Assembly: GCF_000204055.1 (NCBI RefSeq)
Contig: NW_006768796.1
Span: 680,084 to 744,083, forward strand
DNA length: 64,000 bases
Reading direction: 5' to 3'
Source of the DNA: Melampsora larici-populina 98AG31
Taxonomy: Eukaryota; Basidiomycota; Pucciniomycetes; Pucciniales; Melampsoraceae
The position numbers were made by a program, and so were the translations under genes. Shown piece by piece: positions 37,860 to 48,304 of the stretch (position 1 is its first letter; every line of letters begins with the position of its first letter). The notes below the pieces were generated by a model. The model was not told the DNA's origin and did not search any database. It worked only from the letters and a program-made list of their open reading frames with translations.

Positions 37860-38440
37860 ATCAACAGATGCATCTGTTCAACTAAGCGTCCCAGAGCCAT
37901 CTGGGTAATGTGAGAAGCAGTCTAGGTAGCTAGTAGTCCAGATGTGTCTGGGATGTCACAGGGATCTAGCTCCAGCCAAGGGACCGGACAATCAGCACAT
38001 CTGGGAGCAGATGCTCACACCCAGATGCATCTGCGCATCCTTCAGCGTCTGGAGGTTTTAGAACTGGACAAGTCAGATTGATCTGAATGTCTTGGCTTTA
38101 AATATCCAGACCAGGTATCACACAAGTATCACATGATCAATATCAGATTCTGATTCTGATTCTTTGCGTCTTAACCAGATGCATCTGGGTTTGTCAAGCA
38201 CACAGTGCGGCTATCTTGATTCAGAGCATGTGCTGTGAAAATTCAGAGTGATCTGCATTTGGAAGTGAGTGAATCTCGCTGTTCAGGGGTCAGATCCATC
38301 TGAGCCAGATGCATCTGGGTATGTTACTCAGAAGACCTGGCCATCATGATTCAGAGCGTGTACTCTGAAAATTCAGAGTGATCTGCATCTGGAAGTGAGT
38401 CAATCTTGCGGTGCAAGTGTCAGATGCATCTGGCACGGAT
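37860..38440. repeat. subterminal palindrome array, right end of KDZ element
   Basis: Five perfect CAGATGCATCTG copies (near 37868, 38022, 38178, 38303, 38422) with several variants between them. It mirrors the array at the left end and extends inward past the inverted repeat. Confidence 0.8.
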
Positions 38441-38839
38441 GCATCTGGGTACGTCAATCAGAAAAATGATTGAGAGCATCATGTACTCTTGAGAGTCAGA
38501 TTGATCTGAATGTGCACGCGGGGAGAGTCTGAATCACAATGTGTAGACATGGCAGATTCATCTGGACGCCTATAAATCCCTCTGAGTATGTGAAAAGGGC
38601 AAACCTCTGGAATTGTAGTAAAAAAGTCCATATGTACTCTAGAGTGCTCCTGAGACTGTCTGAGCAATGTTTACATACTTGTTTGGTGTGGTAGAGGACT
38701 TTGACTTGGTGTTTATAAAGGTTAAGCAGATGTCTCTGTGCATCTGGGATGAATCTGTATGCAGATTTTCGGATACAAGCCGAAATGATTACTCTTTTTT
38801 TCTTCGGGTTGAGTCCGTGCATTTATTGTGACACAGGTG
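38150..38839 (-). repeat. right terminal inverted repeat, KDZ element
   Basis: Reverse-complement partner of 27607-28296. It ends with the complement of CACCTGTGTCACAATAAATG, directly followed by the target copy at 38840-38847. Confidence 0.9.
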
Positions 38840-38847
38840 CAATGCGT
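38840..38847. repeat. 8-bp target site duplication, right copy (KDZ element)
   Basis: CAATGCGT, identical to 27599-27606. Confidence 0.96.
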
Positions 38848-39351
38848 GCGGGGGATATTGGTCGTTTGATGTCAATGTGGAAACGATGGAGTATTCTTGC
38901 TCAAGGAATCAATGGCCTATCACATTACGCGCTCCACCTTCCTCGGTATATTCTGATCCTGGAAGAATATCTCCCCAAGAAATTAGCAAAGGTCATTAAG
39001 CACAGTTTATTGATACCTTCGTCTGGACGTGAAGGTCACTGGGTGGCCAAGGATTTCTTTTTGGAAGTCCAAAACTATTGGCTCAAATACTTTTATAACA
39101 ATTCTGTATGTAGCCTCTTTGGTTTCAGAGCCCAACCTTATTTACTCATCCACATTCTCTTCCATTAGGGACAAGGGACTAATATTGAACGGCTCACGGA
39201 ACTTTTTTCAATAAACATTCCCTTGGTAAGGTGATTACTTTTTGATTGTTGCAAACAAAATCAGAACATAGGCTAACATACAAAGCAGTTACGAAGCCTT
39301 ATTCACTCCCTAGGTCTTCGGTCAGGCTTTGAAACAATACACCAAAGTCAC

Positions 39352-39523
39352 TGTTATGAGCGCTTTACCTCATGCTTATACTTAGATATGCTTGTACTGA
39401 GTTGCTCTCTAGCTAGTAGTCTGGAGGATTAGACTCTTCTAATCCTCACGTAGCAATCTATCTACATACCTGGAGGACCTTCACGCTCTCATCTTGCATC
39501 TCAACGCCTAGAGGGTTCTAACA
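39352..39523 (+). repeat. 5' LTR
   Basis: 172 bp from TGTTATGAGC to GGTTCTAACA, identical by eye to 45200-45371. Preceded by target copy GTCAC. Confidence 0.96.
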
Positions 39524-39524
39524 T

Positions 39525-39534
39525 ATTGCTACGT
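39525..39534 (+). promoter_or_regulatory. primer-binding site of self-priming type
   Basis: ATTGCTACGT starts one base after the 5' LTR and is the exact complement of ACGTAGCAAT at 39448-39457 inside that LTR. This is the arrangement of Tf1/sushi-type elements, where the mRNA 5' end folds back to prime reverse transcription instead of a tRNA. It predicts transcription starting near 39448. Confidence 0.7.
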
Positions 39535-40320
39535 CTTTAAACATTCGAGATCCAAGAAACTATCAAGACAACGAAGAAAGAAGTTAAAAAGAAAGTAAAA
39601 TAAAGAAAAGAAGAAGTTAAGAAAAATAAGAAGAAAAGGAAGCAAACTAAAAAGTACAAAATTAATTCAAACAAGAAGATCACTGACGAACTTTACCAGA
39701 TCTTAGATCTTCAAACCTTGTCAAAAAACATCGAAGACTGACTAAAAGTAGATTATCGAAGCTTGCAGATCTTTTTATTCAGTCTCAAACCTTATTATCT
39801 CCACAAAACACATTCACGACGCCGGACTTTATATTACCCAAAAGTCCACCTTCAGGACAAGAAGAGACGTTTGAAGACGCAGAGGATACAGCCATGTCGG
39901 AAGTTGAATTGCAGGAGTTAATGAATAAGTTTGAAGAATTGAATGCGAAACTGAATGAAGAAAGTCGGTTAAGACAAGAGGCGGAAAGGAAATGGATGGA
40001 CTTACAGAAGAGCATTGATCAGAACAATGTAAATCAATTAGGTCATCAATCGTCTCAGATGGAAACCCAACAACCAGCACCGACTACCGCTACAACCGTT
40101 CCTGCAGTCCCTATCACTCATGTCAAACCACCTAAGATCGCAACACCAAATAAATTTGATGGAGCAAAAGGCCAGAAAGCTGAGGTATTTGTTAACCAGA
40201 TCAGTTTGTACATGCAGATGAATGCTGCTAGTTTTGTAAATGAACAGGCGCAAGTTGCATTTGCCTTGTCATATATGGATGGTAAAGCGAGTTTATGGGG
40301 CCAATCTTTAACCGACCAGC

Positions 40321-40604
40321 TATCTCAATTCAAGCAAGGTTTAAAGAAGGACATAAGAGTGCATATGGTTAGGGATGTGTTTGACAGTGTAGAGGAGATG
40401 GCGAAACCAAAGCTGAAAGAGAGATACGCGCATTACACCAAAGTAGATCAGTCACCGATTATTGGATTAAATTCTCTGAACTTTCCTTGATTGTTAAATG
40501 GCCCGAGCTAGTTCTAATATCTCAATTCAAGCAAGGTTTAAAGAAGGACATAAGAGTGCATATGGTTAGGGATGTGTTTGACAGTGTAGAGGAGATGGCG
40601 AAAC
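40321..40604 (+). repeat. 87-bp direct duplication inside gag
   Basis: The segment starting TATCTCAATTCAAGCAAGG occurs at 40321-40407 and 40518-40604, apparently identical. The 110 bases between them are not repeated and end in a stop in the gag frame. Confidence 0.92.
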
Positions 40605-40950
40605 TGGCGATCAAAATTGATAATGAAGTTAATGAAAGGAACCAAGACTCAACTCACCACGCGAACATCAACGCCACGACACCGTCAACCTCTACAAACG
40701 ACCCTGATGCGATGGACTGCTCAGCGTATAGATTTAATATCACCAATGATGAGTACAACAGACAAGGGATGATGGGTGCTTGTTACAATTGTGGAAAGAC
40801 CGATCACTATGTGGGAAGCTGTCCGGACAGAAAGAGAAAGAATGGAAGGGGTAATTGGAGAGGAAGAGGAGGGAGTAGATTCAAACCTAGAGTAGCTGAA
40901 GTGGATGGAGTGAAAGAAGGAGATGTGTCAGAAGGAAGATCAGAAGTGTC

Positions 40951-40957
40951 AAAAAAT
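40951..40957 (+). promoter_or_regulatory. candidate -1 frameshift slippery heptamer
   Basis: A AAA AAT in the gag frame, seven codons before the gag stop. The pol frame is open across this point and lies at -1 relative to gag. The heptamer fits the X XXY YYZ rule, but I did not test for a downstream stem or pseudoknot. Confidence 0.5.
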
Positions 40958-43900
40958 GGAGATGCTCGGGAGTGCTAGTTGTGCCTCCCCCGAGCGAAAC
41001 CAACTTACGTGTAGAAAATAGTGATATTGAAGCCCTAGAAATCAAAGATACGAGAATTATTCATGATATCACTCTTATCAACAGTAAAACTGACACAACT
41101 TATGTTGCGAGAGCCCTTGTAGACAGTGGAGCAACCCACGAAGCCCTAAGTAAGAAATTCGCAATGAAGCATAACCTCCCGACTGAACCACTGCCCCAAG
41201 CCCGATCTGTAACAGGATTTAGTGGTCATGAGAGTAAGATAACTCACACGGTTGATCTCCATGTCATTACCACCTATGACGCTCCCACGATGTTCATCGT
41301 CACCGAGCTAAGAGACAAGTACGACGTAATTTTGGGAATGCCGTGGATAAGAAGAAATTCAGCGTTAATCGATTGGGAAGAAAGCAAACTGAAGATCGCA
41401 GATACAAGCATTGCCGTTGCTGATGTGACGTCGCTAACACCGAAAACACCCTCAAAGGACCTGGAAATGGAACCAATGAGGTTAGCTAGGAATTGTAGCA
41501 AGGGGGTGGAGTTAATTAACTCACTAACACCCCCGCAATGTGAGTATTTCTCACACAATTCCAATGTTTTTGAGTCAGCTGGCAAGCCAGAACATTCCTT
41601 GAATTATGATTTAGAACTCGATAATGAAGAATGAAAGCAATGCAACAAAAACAACATACCTGACGAAGAAGTACCTGCAACTACGAGAAAAGTAGTTTTG
41701 TCCAAGCCGGAAAGAACCTCGACGGACCACGTGTTGGAGCCCAAGAGGCATGCTAGGCAAAGTGACCAGGGGGTTGAGCAACTAGAGTGTTCTATTAAAC
41801 CCCCGCAGAGTACGTGTACAACTTTTAAGACCTTGTTTCCTAGAATTGCTGGCAAGCCCTCTTTATTTCCAAATTCATACGTAAAACAGGCAACTTCTCG
41901 ATTACCACGGATAAACCCAACAATGAAGAAACTGCAGCAATTGATAATACCTACGAACATTATGATTGAGGCTGCAAGTGCGTCATGGAACTTATCAGCA
42001 AAGTTAGCTGCTGAAGAAGCCAAGAAGTTACCCAAAATGAAAGCATCAGATTTAGTACCTGAATGTTACCATAATTATCTTCCAATGTTTGAGAAGAATA
42101 ATTCCAATGTGTTACCGCCACACAGAGCTTACGATTTCAGAGTTGACCTCGTCCCGAATGCCACTCCTCAAGCTGGAAAAGTGATACCTCTGTCGCCTAA
42201 AGAAGCGGAAGTTCTCCACGAAATGCTGGAAAAAGGTCTCAGTAATGGAACAATACGTCGAACTACGTCCCCATGGGCAGCGCCGGTGCTATTCACGGGA
42301 AAGAAAGATGGGAATCTCCGCCCGTGTTTCGACTATTGCAAACTCAACGCTGTCACGGTGAAGAATAAATATCCGCTCCCTTTAACAATGGAGCTGATTG
42401 ACAGCTTATTGAATGTCGACCGGTACACTAGTTTAGATATGAGGAATGGGTACAATAATCTTCGAGTAAGAGAAGGTGATGAAGCGAAATTGGCGTTCAT
42501 TTGCAAGGAAGGACAGTTCGAACCCTTAACGATGCCGTTTGGGCCGACTGGAGCTCCCGGATTCTTTCAATTTTTTATCCAAGACATCCTAAAGGCGCAT
42601 ATTGGACGTAATGTAGCTGCTTACCAGGATGACATACTGATCTACACAGGACCAGGGGAAGACCATGAGGCAGTAGTCAAACAGGTATTAGAAATATTGA
42701 AACAGCAAAACGTCTGGCTAAAGCCTGAGAAATGCAAGTTCTTCAAAGAAGAAATTTCTTATCTAGGCCTCATCATTTCAAAAAATCAGATTAAAATGGA
42801 CAAAAGCAAGGTCAAGGCAGTACGGGATTGGCCAGTACCAAAGAATGTCACGGATGTACAAATGTTTTTAGGGTTCGCCAATTTTTACCGCAGATTTATT
42901 CATAACTTCTCCAAGATTGCAAGACCTTTACATGAATTATCAAAGAAAGACACATTATTCGAATGGACTTCTGAATGAAACTTGGCGTTCGAATCATTAA
43001 AATTAGCATTCACAACGGCGCCAGTCTTGAAAATAGCTGACCCGTACCAACCCTTCATACTTGAGTGTGATTGCTCAGACTACGCTCTGGGTGCTGTGCT
43101 TTCACAAGTTTCAGAAGATGACAACGAGTTGCATCCGGCCGCCTTTTTATCACGTTCTCTAATTCAGGCTGAGCAAAATTATGAAATTTTCAACAAAGAA
43201 TTACTCGCTGTAGTGTCCGCATTTAAAGAATGGAGACAATACCTTGAAGGCAACCCCAACCAATTGAATGTCATAGTCTACACTGATCATAAAAACCTTC
43301 AATGCTTAATGACGGCGAAGGAACTGACACGTAGGCAAGCGAGATGGGCTGAGATACTTGGCAGCTTTGACTTCGAAATACGCTTTAGGCCAGGTCGAGA
43401 CTCTGCAAAACCTGATGCGCTGTCAAGACGACCAGATTACATTCCAGCGGAAGGCACTAAACTAACTTTTGGACGCCTAATCAAGCCTGAGAACCTACCG
43501 GCAGACGCTTTTATTGACTCACTTGATGCAATTGAATTATGGGTGGCTGAAGATGAAGCCTTTGTCCAAGACGAGAATGAAAACGATGCAGAAGAAGAAG
43601 TGGAGCGTGATTCTGACACGTGGAGTGACATAATGATACTAAATGAAATCAAACAGAAGGCAGTAAACGATGAAAAGCTGAACGAACTCAAGTCATTATA
43701 TGAAGCTAATCCCAATTCGAAGCTGTTCAATGATTACAAATTGATTGATGAAGTGATGTACTACCGTAATAAAGTAATGGTACCCAATGATGCTAACCTG
43801 AAATTGTAAATACTAAAATCCAGGCACGATAGCAAATTCGCGGGTCATCCTGGCAGAATGCGAACATTGATGTTGGTGAAACGGGCGTATCATTGGAAGG

Positions 43901-45105
43901 CCATGAAGGCTTATGTGAACAACCATGTGGATGGTTGTCAATCGTGCCAACGTGTGAAATCAAGGACAGAAAAACCGTTCGGCAGTCTGTAACCACTTCC
44001 GATTCTGCAAGGACCGTGGCTGGACGTCTGCTACGATTTAATCACAGACTTACCATCATCGAAAGGGTATGATAGCATCCTTACAGTCGTAGACAGATTA
44101 ACGAAAATGGCACACTTTATAGCATGCAGGAAAAGTATGACGTCCGAGGAGTTGGCTGATTTGATGATAAAGGATGTGTGGCGATTGCATGGATTGCCCA
44201 ACTCCATAACCTCCGATCGAGGTAATATATTCATATCACGAATAACGAAAGATTTCCATAAACGCCTTGGAATCAAAACCCAGTCGTTGACGGCCTATCA
44301 TCCTCAAACGGACGGCCAGTCGGAAATAACGAATAAGGCAATTGAGTTGTTTATAAGGCATTTCTCTTCTTATAAACAAGACAACTGGGTTGACCTGCTT
44401 CCTTTTGCTGAGTTTTCGTATAATAACAATCATCATGCTGCAATAGGAATATCGCCATTCAAAGCGAACTATGGATTCGACTTGAATTTTACACAAATCC
44501 CGGCTGTCGAGCAATGCGTACCAGTGGTTGAAGAACGATTAAATCAAATTAAAGAAGTTCAGCGTGAATTGAAGGACGCATTATTACTAACACAAGAGGG
44601 AATGAGAACACAGCATGACAAGAAAGTACGAAAAACTCCTGTATGGCGAAATGGTACTAAAGTTTGGTTAAGTAACAAAAACATGTCAACCACAAGGCCT
44701 ACTGTTAAGTTTTCACATAGATGGCTTGGTCCTTTCAGCATAATAAAGAGAATATCCGACAATGCTTACAAATTATCTTTACCCAAGACCATGAGACAGA
44801 TTCACCCAGTATTTCATGTAAACCTACTACGAGAATTCAAACCAAGCAAGATAGAAAACCAAGGACAATCACCCGCACCACCAATTATATTAAATGATGA
44901 AGAAGAATATGAAATTAATGAAATACTAGATAAAAGAAAAAGAGGTAAACAAGTTGAATACTTAATAAATTGGAAGGGGTATGAATCAAATCATGATAGT
45001 TGGGAACCAGAAAAATCACTTCAGAATGCAAAAGAGGCGGTGCTAGAATTCAACATGAAATATCCTCAAGCAGAATCAAGATATAGGAGGTCAAGGGGAA
45101 AGTGA
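40957..45105 (+). pseudogene. pol: protease, RT, RNase H, integrase, chromodomain
   Basis: One frame from 40957 to the stop at 45103-45105, interrupted by four in-frame stops: TGA 41632, TGA 42976, TAA 43807, TAA 43990. Domains in order: aspartic protease with ALVDSGATHE (about 41113-41145); reverse transcriptase with GYNNLRVREGDEAKLAF and catalytic YQDD (42622-42633); RNase H with DCSDYALGAVLSQ and YTDHKNLQ; and integrase with an HHCC zinc motif (about 43825-43965), DVCYDL and SDRGNIF. A C-terminal chromodomain (about 44908-45060) has VEYLINWKGYESNHDSWEP. The chromodomain marks a chromovirus, whose integrase is thought to read methylated H3K9. Two TAA codons fit former CAA (Gln). The domains are otherwise well conserved. 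Confidence 0.95.
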
Positions 45106-45185
45106 GAGGGTGAGGCTTTTTCCCACAGGGTTTTTTAATGCCAACCCGTGGAAAGATGCTAACCTGCAAGAGGAGGTTGAGACAT

Positions 45186-45196
45186 AAAAGGGGGAG
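45186..45196 (+). promoter_or_regulatory. polypurine tract
   Basis: AAAAGGGGGAG ends three bases before the 3' LTR, the standard site for plus-strand priming. Confidence 0.85.
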
Positions 45197-45199
45197 TGG

Positions 45200-45371
45200 T
45201 GTTATGAGCGCTTTACCTCATGCTTATACTTAGATATGCTTGTACTGAGTTGCTCTCTAGCTAGTAGTCTGGAGGATTAGACTCTTCTAATCCTCACGTA
45301 GCAATCTATCTACATACCTGGAGGACCTTCACGCTCTCATCTTGCATCTCAACGCCTAGAGGGTTCTAACA
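45200..45371 (+). repeat. 3' LTR
   Basis: 172 bp identical by eye to the 5' LTR and followed by target copy GTCAC (45372-45376), after which the DUF6589 frame resumes. Confidence 0.96.
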
Positions 45372-45681
45372 GTCACAAACACCCCCTTTCGCCAGCGTCG
45401 CTGAGTCAATTCTTGAAGCTTGCTCGTGATCATCTTGCTGATCCAAGCATGATCAAAACTCCAAGACAGAAAGGCTTGATCGCCAATCTAGATGACATCT
45501 ACTTGAAAGGTATCAAAAAATTTCAATCCATATTTCGAGAGGAAGATTGGAATGCGACTCCCTGTCAATTCAACTCGGGAGCAGCAGGCATATTGGGAGC
45601 TGAATTTCAAAGAGTTAAAGATGATCAACCTTGAACACATGAAGAATTTGTCGAGTAGAAAGGAATGAATAAATTTAATGT

Positions 45682-48138
45682 TCACATAATTTTTTGAGTT
45701 TCAACTTGAGACATGATCAAACTTCCTTGAAGAGTTTTCATTTTCTCGTGTTTCTCCTTCTCCTTCAAATTTTTCACTTCAGCTGCTTTTTCCAACCTAA
45801 TCTTTTTTTGCTGCTCGATCTTCTCCTTCTTGGATTTTCGTTTTTTGGCTTTGATCAACTGGGCACTGTGGTAGGATGCCAGTATAGCTGCACCCATCTC
45901 ATAAGCCTCCTTTGCAGCTTGTTCAGCCTGGCGAACTTCTTCAAGGTACAATTCATAAGTAGGACCTTGAATCCAATTCTTGATACAATTGATTATCATG
46001 TCAAACGTCCCACAAATGGGCTGGCTACCCAAAATCCCCCTCAGATACTTACCCTCAAGTATACCCAAATAGTTCTTGACAATTTGCCAAGCGTTATCGT
46101 TATCGAAAAGATTTGAGGGGACCAAGTCGGATTTTCGATTGTGATGAGTGTAGAATAAAGTTTTGAAACAATCGATCAGCGAGCGTTCCAGCACCATCAT
46201 GGGGCTGGAAGTGCGGATGCGATCAGTATTGGGACATAGTAAAGGTCGATTAGTCCTTTCCTTCGGCTTCAATTTCACAATTGGAATTTGAGTGAGAAAA
46301 CTAGCTGCTGGTAAATCATGACCAACAGTGGCACGATCCAAGAGCTGATGAAATTGGTACTTGTTGGTGATCTTGAGATCATGAATAAGCTCGATCGCGC
46401 CAATCGGATCACAATTACAGCAACGACAAAGGCCTATATTCAGCTTATCTTGACGGGCCTTTTCTTCGATGTATGCTGGCTCATTGACCAAAAGAGGTAG
46501 GATTCCGAGGCTGTACAAAATCAAATTTAGAAGTCAAGATATTAGTAAGAAGATAAAATCATAAAAGCAACAAGGAGAAAAGCTCACCGAGTGTCAGATG
46601 AGAGTGCAACCCTAAGGCATACCGGTGTGATTCTCAAAGCACTCGTCCTGTCATCATCATTCATGACTGAGATGTTTTCAAAATCTTCGATTAAATTCTT
46701 CCCAGTCTGACGAAAAGGTTCAACCAACATAATGGCTAAGCATCTCTTACCACCTTGCCCTCCCCTTCCACCCATTTGAATGATTGCATCTGGGTCCATG
46801 CCACCCAGAATTATTACTTGATCCACGATGGACCAGTCTTGACCAAGGCCGAGTGCGTTTGTACAAGTCATTGTTGAAAATTTACCGTTCCCATAATCCT
46901 GAGCTCTAGTAATTTTATCCTTCGGGCCTGTCGATGCATGATACCTTTGGCAAAAGCTGCTGTTTCCATCGTGAGCCTGTTTTGTGTTTCCTCGAGCCAA
47001 GTGAACAACTTCTGAAGCGGTCCATGTCGAGTTTTGAGTTCCGCAATAAATGAGAGTTTGTGTCATGTCTTCATCAGAAACTTTGGATTTGTGTGGGATT
47101 AGTTGAGCTAGATCTTCACATGAATCCAGAGGGCGAGTTAAATACATTCGGATCCATCACATCTTGGGTCGAGTAAGTTCTCCTTCAAGCATAGTGATAT
47201 TTTGAGGCGTAAGGCTTAAGCTACTCAAAATTCTCTTCACAGCTATAGGTCTACAGGTGGCAGATAGTAATAGAATAGGAACTGAGTCGGTGGCCATCAG
47301 TGTTTTTCCTAAATGACCGTATGATGGTCGAAATTCGCAAACATCTTGAAGTATGGAATGGCTGTATAATTTTTTGGACTTTCCACTTTCCACCAAACCC
47401 CACAAGTAGATCACATGTGCTTCGTCAACAACCTTCAATATAAGGTGCTTCTGGAAGTCCGAGCTGTGGTAGACTTCTGCAAATTTCACACTATTGACGA
47501 ATATTTCTGGACTCTGTAAGCAGACAAACAATTTGAGAGTCAGTCCATCTGGCCTTTCACATTTGATCAAGGTGAATTGGAACAGGAGTATCTGAAGAAA
47601 TGACATACAAGATATATGAAGCGGTAGTAGTGATTTTGAATATTTTTGAGATTCTCAGCCGTAAAAGTGATCTTGGTCAGATTGATTGCCGAGATCCCTT
47701 GCTTCAGCTTGTCAGAAACCTACAGATAGAATTAAACAGCTTCAGAATGATCCTTGAATGGATCATCAATCGAATACTACTGACTTGATTGTCACCTAGC
47801 GCATCGAGAGGGTTGAGAACAAGTACCACTGGTAGTTGTTGAAGATTGAAAAGCCTGAGAAAAATTTTGGGTATTCGTGATTTTCCATATCTGGTTCCAG
47901 CCAAGAGGAAGGTATTGAATCCATTGATGAGGCTGACTATTGTAGTGACTTGCAATTCCTTTGGTTTCTGATTCTTATACCACTTCAAGAAGATTTTGAT
48001 TACATGCTTTCGTTGTTCTGCCAATGAGCTATTGAGGATAATGGACGGAAGCAAAGGTCGGGTGATTTTCAAGTCATTGTCAATATCTGCTAGGTTTGGT
48101 TCCAAGGTCAATTCTTTTAATTTGCTTCGGGTATTCAT
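45682..48138 (-). pseudogene. RecQ-like DEAH helicase of the outer transposon
   Basis: Four exons join in phase, right to left: 48138-47785, 47719-47609, 47513-46588, 46510-45682, about 740 codons. RecQ-type motifs in order: a modified Walker A AGTRYGKSRIP, motif Ia VVLVLNPLDALGDNQ, VSPEIF-like block LSPEIFVNS, motif II VVDEAHVIYLWG, motif III LLLSATCRP, motif V TCTNALGLGQDW and motif VI QMGGRGGQGGKR. A Cys cluster CRCCNC follows and could be a RecQ zinc site. The C-terminus is a Lys/Glu-rich coiled coil. It would be a 3'-5' DNA helicase; its place in the element suggests help with transposition or repair (inferred). A TGA at 47159-47157 (codon about 274) sits where an Arg of the RPxxRxIR motif is expected, so this copy is broken. 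It converges with the DUF6589 gene. Confidence 0.9.
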
Positions 48139-48304
48139 CGAGCAAAAGAGTGTTAACTGATGTGAAGATTATGGCAACAAGTTGCTGAGCAGGGTTGAAA
48201 ACAAAGCAAAATCAAAATTTGAAATTCAAGTTTGACCTTTGGAAGCATGTTGTATGTAATTTGATATTACATATATATACATAGACTCCGCAGTCTCTCC
48301 CCCA

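Larger units (their letters stand above)
27607..38839. mobile_element. KDZ-family DNA transposon (11.2 kb)
   Basis: Bounded by long inverted repeats starting CACCTGTGTCACAATAAATG and flanked by an 8-bp duplication. Eight-base duplications are known for Zisupton elements, a branch of the KDZ class. It carries the KDZ transposase (33629-37833, +) and a second gene on the other strand (28803-31045). Both ends contain arrays of a 12-bp palindrome. The transposase has a nonsense codon and a MITE insertion, so this copy needs transposase supplied in trans. Confidence 0.93.
39894..40978 (+). pseudogene. gag (disrupted by internal duplication)
   Basis: Starts at ATG 39894. The N-terminus is a Glu-rich coiled coil, followed by a Pro/Thr linker and the capsid-like region (KIATPNKFDGAKGQKAEVFV, FALSYMDGKASLWGQ). 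A CCHC zinc knuckle CYNCGKTDHYVGSC and an Arg/Gly-rich tail lie near the end; stop TAG at 40976-40978. The frame is broken by an 87-bp direct duplication (40321-40407 and 40518-40604), whose 197-bp spacing shifts the frame and leads to a stop at 40488-40490. The downstream half resumes in its own frame. Confidence 0.88.
39352..45371 (+). mobile_element. Ty3/gypsy chromovirus LTR retrotransposon (6.0 kb)
   Basis: Identical 172-bp LTRs (TG...CA) flank gag, protease, reverse transcriptase, RNase H, integrase and a C-terminal chromodomain, in that order, typical of chromoviruses. The 5-bp target duplication GTCAC lies at 39347-39351 and 45372-45376. It sits in codon about 764 of the DUF6589 gene, on the same strand. 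Several stop codons in gag and pol make this copy defective despite the identical LTRs. Confidence 0.96.
25487..45634 (+). pseudogene. DUF6589-family protein, split by two insertions
   Basis: Exons 25487-25765, 25829-26206, 26282-27336, 27405-27606, then (after the KDZ element) 38848-39105, 39169-39225, 39289-39351, then (after the LTR element) 45377-45634. All join in phase to about 850 codons once each insertion and one target copy are ignored. The N-terminus is basic; codons about 94-219 are charged. From exon 3 the sequence follows the DUF6589 pattern: LPVILCSMLAFACNRR, then VDNIDIEARVHEKR, VEGDMGTNLNFEGAVRKR, SFGLAGAHTMWN and, across the KDZ site, EADHAMR/AGDIGRLMSMWKRW. Its role is unknown; as one of two genes in the element it may be the transposase. 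A single TGA at 26516-26518 (codon about 298) interrupts the frame, so this copy was probably already or has since become inactive. Confidence 0.88.

Noticed and set aside
27624..38822. Matching open frames of about 108 codons near 27624-27950 and 38496-38822
   Set aside because: They are mirror images lying in the KDZ inverted repeats, rich in the subterminal palindrome, and have no start context or domain. They are by-products of the repeats.
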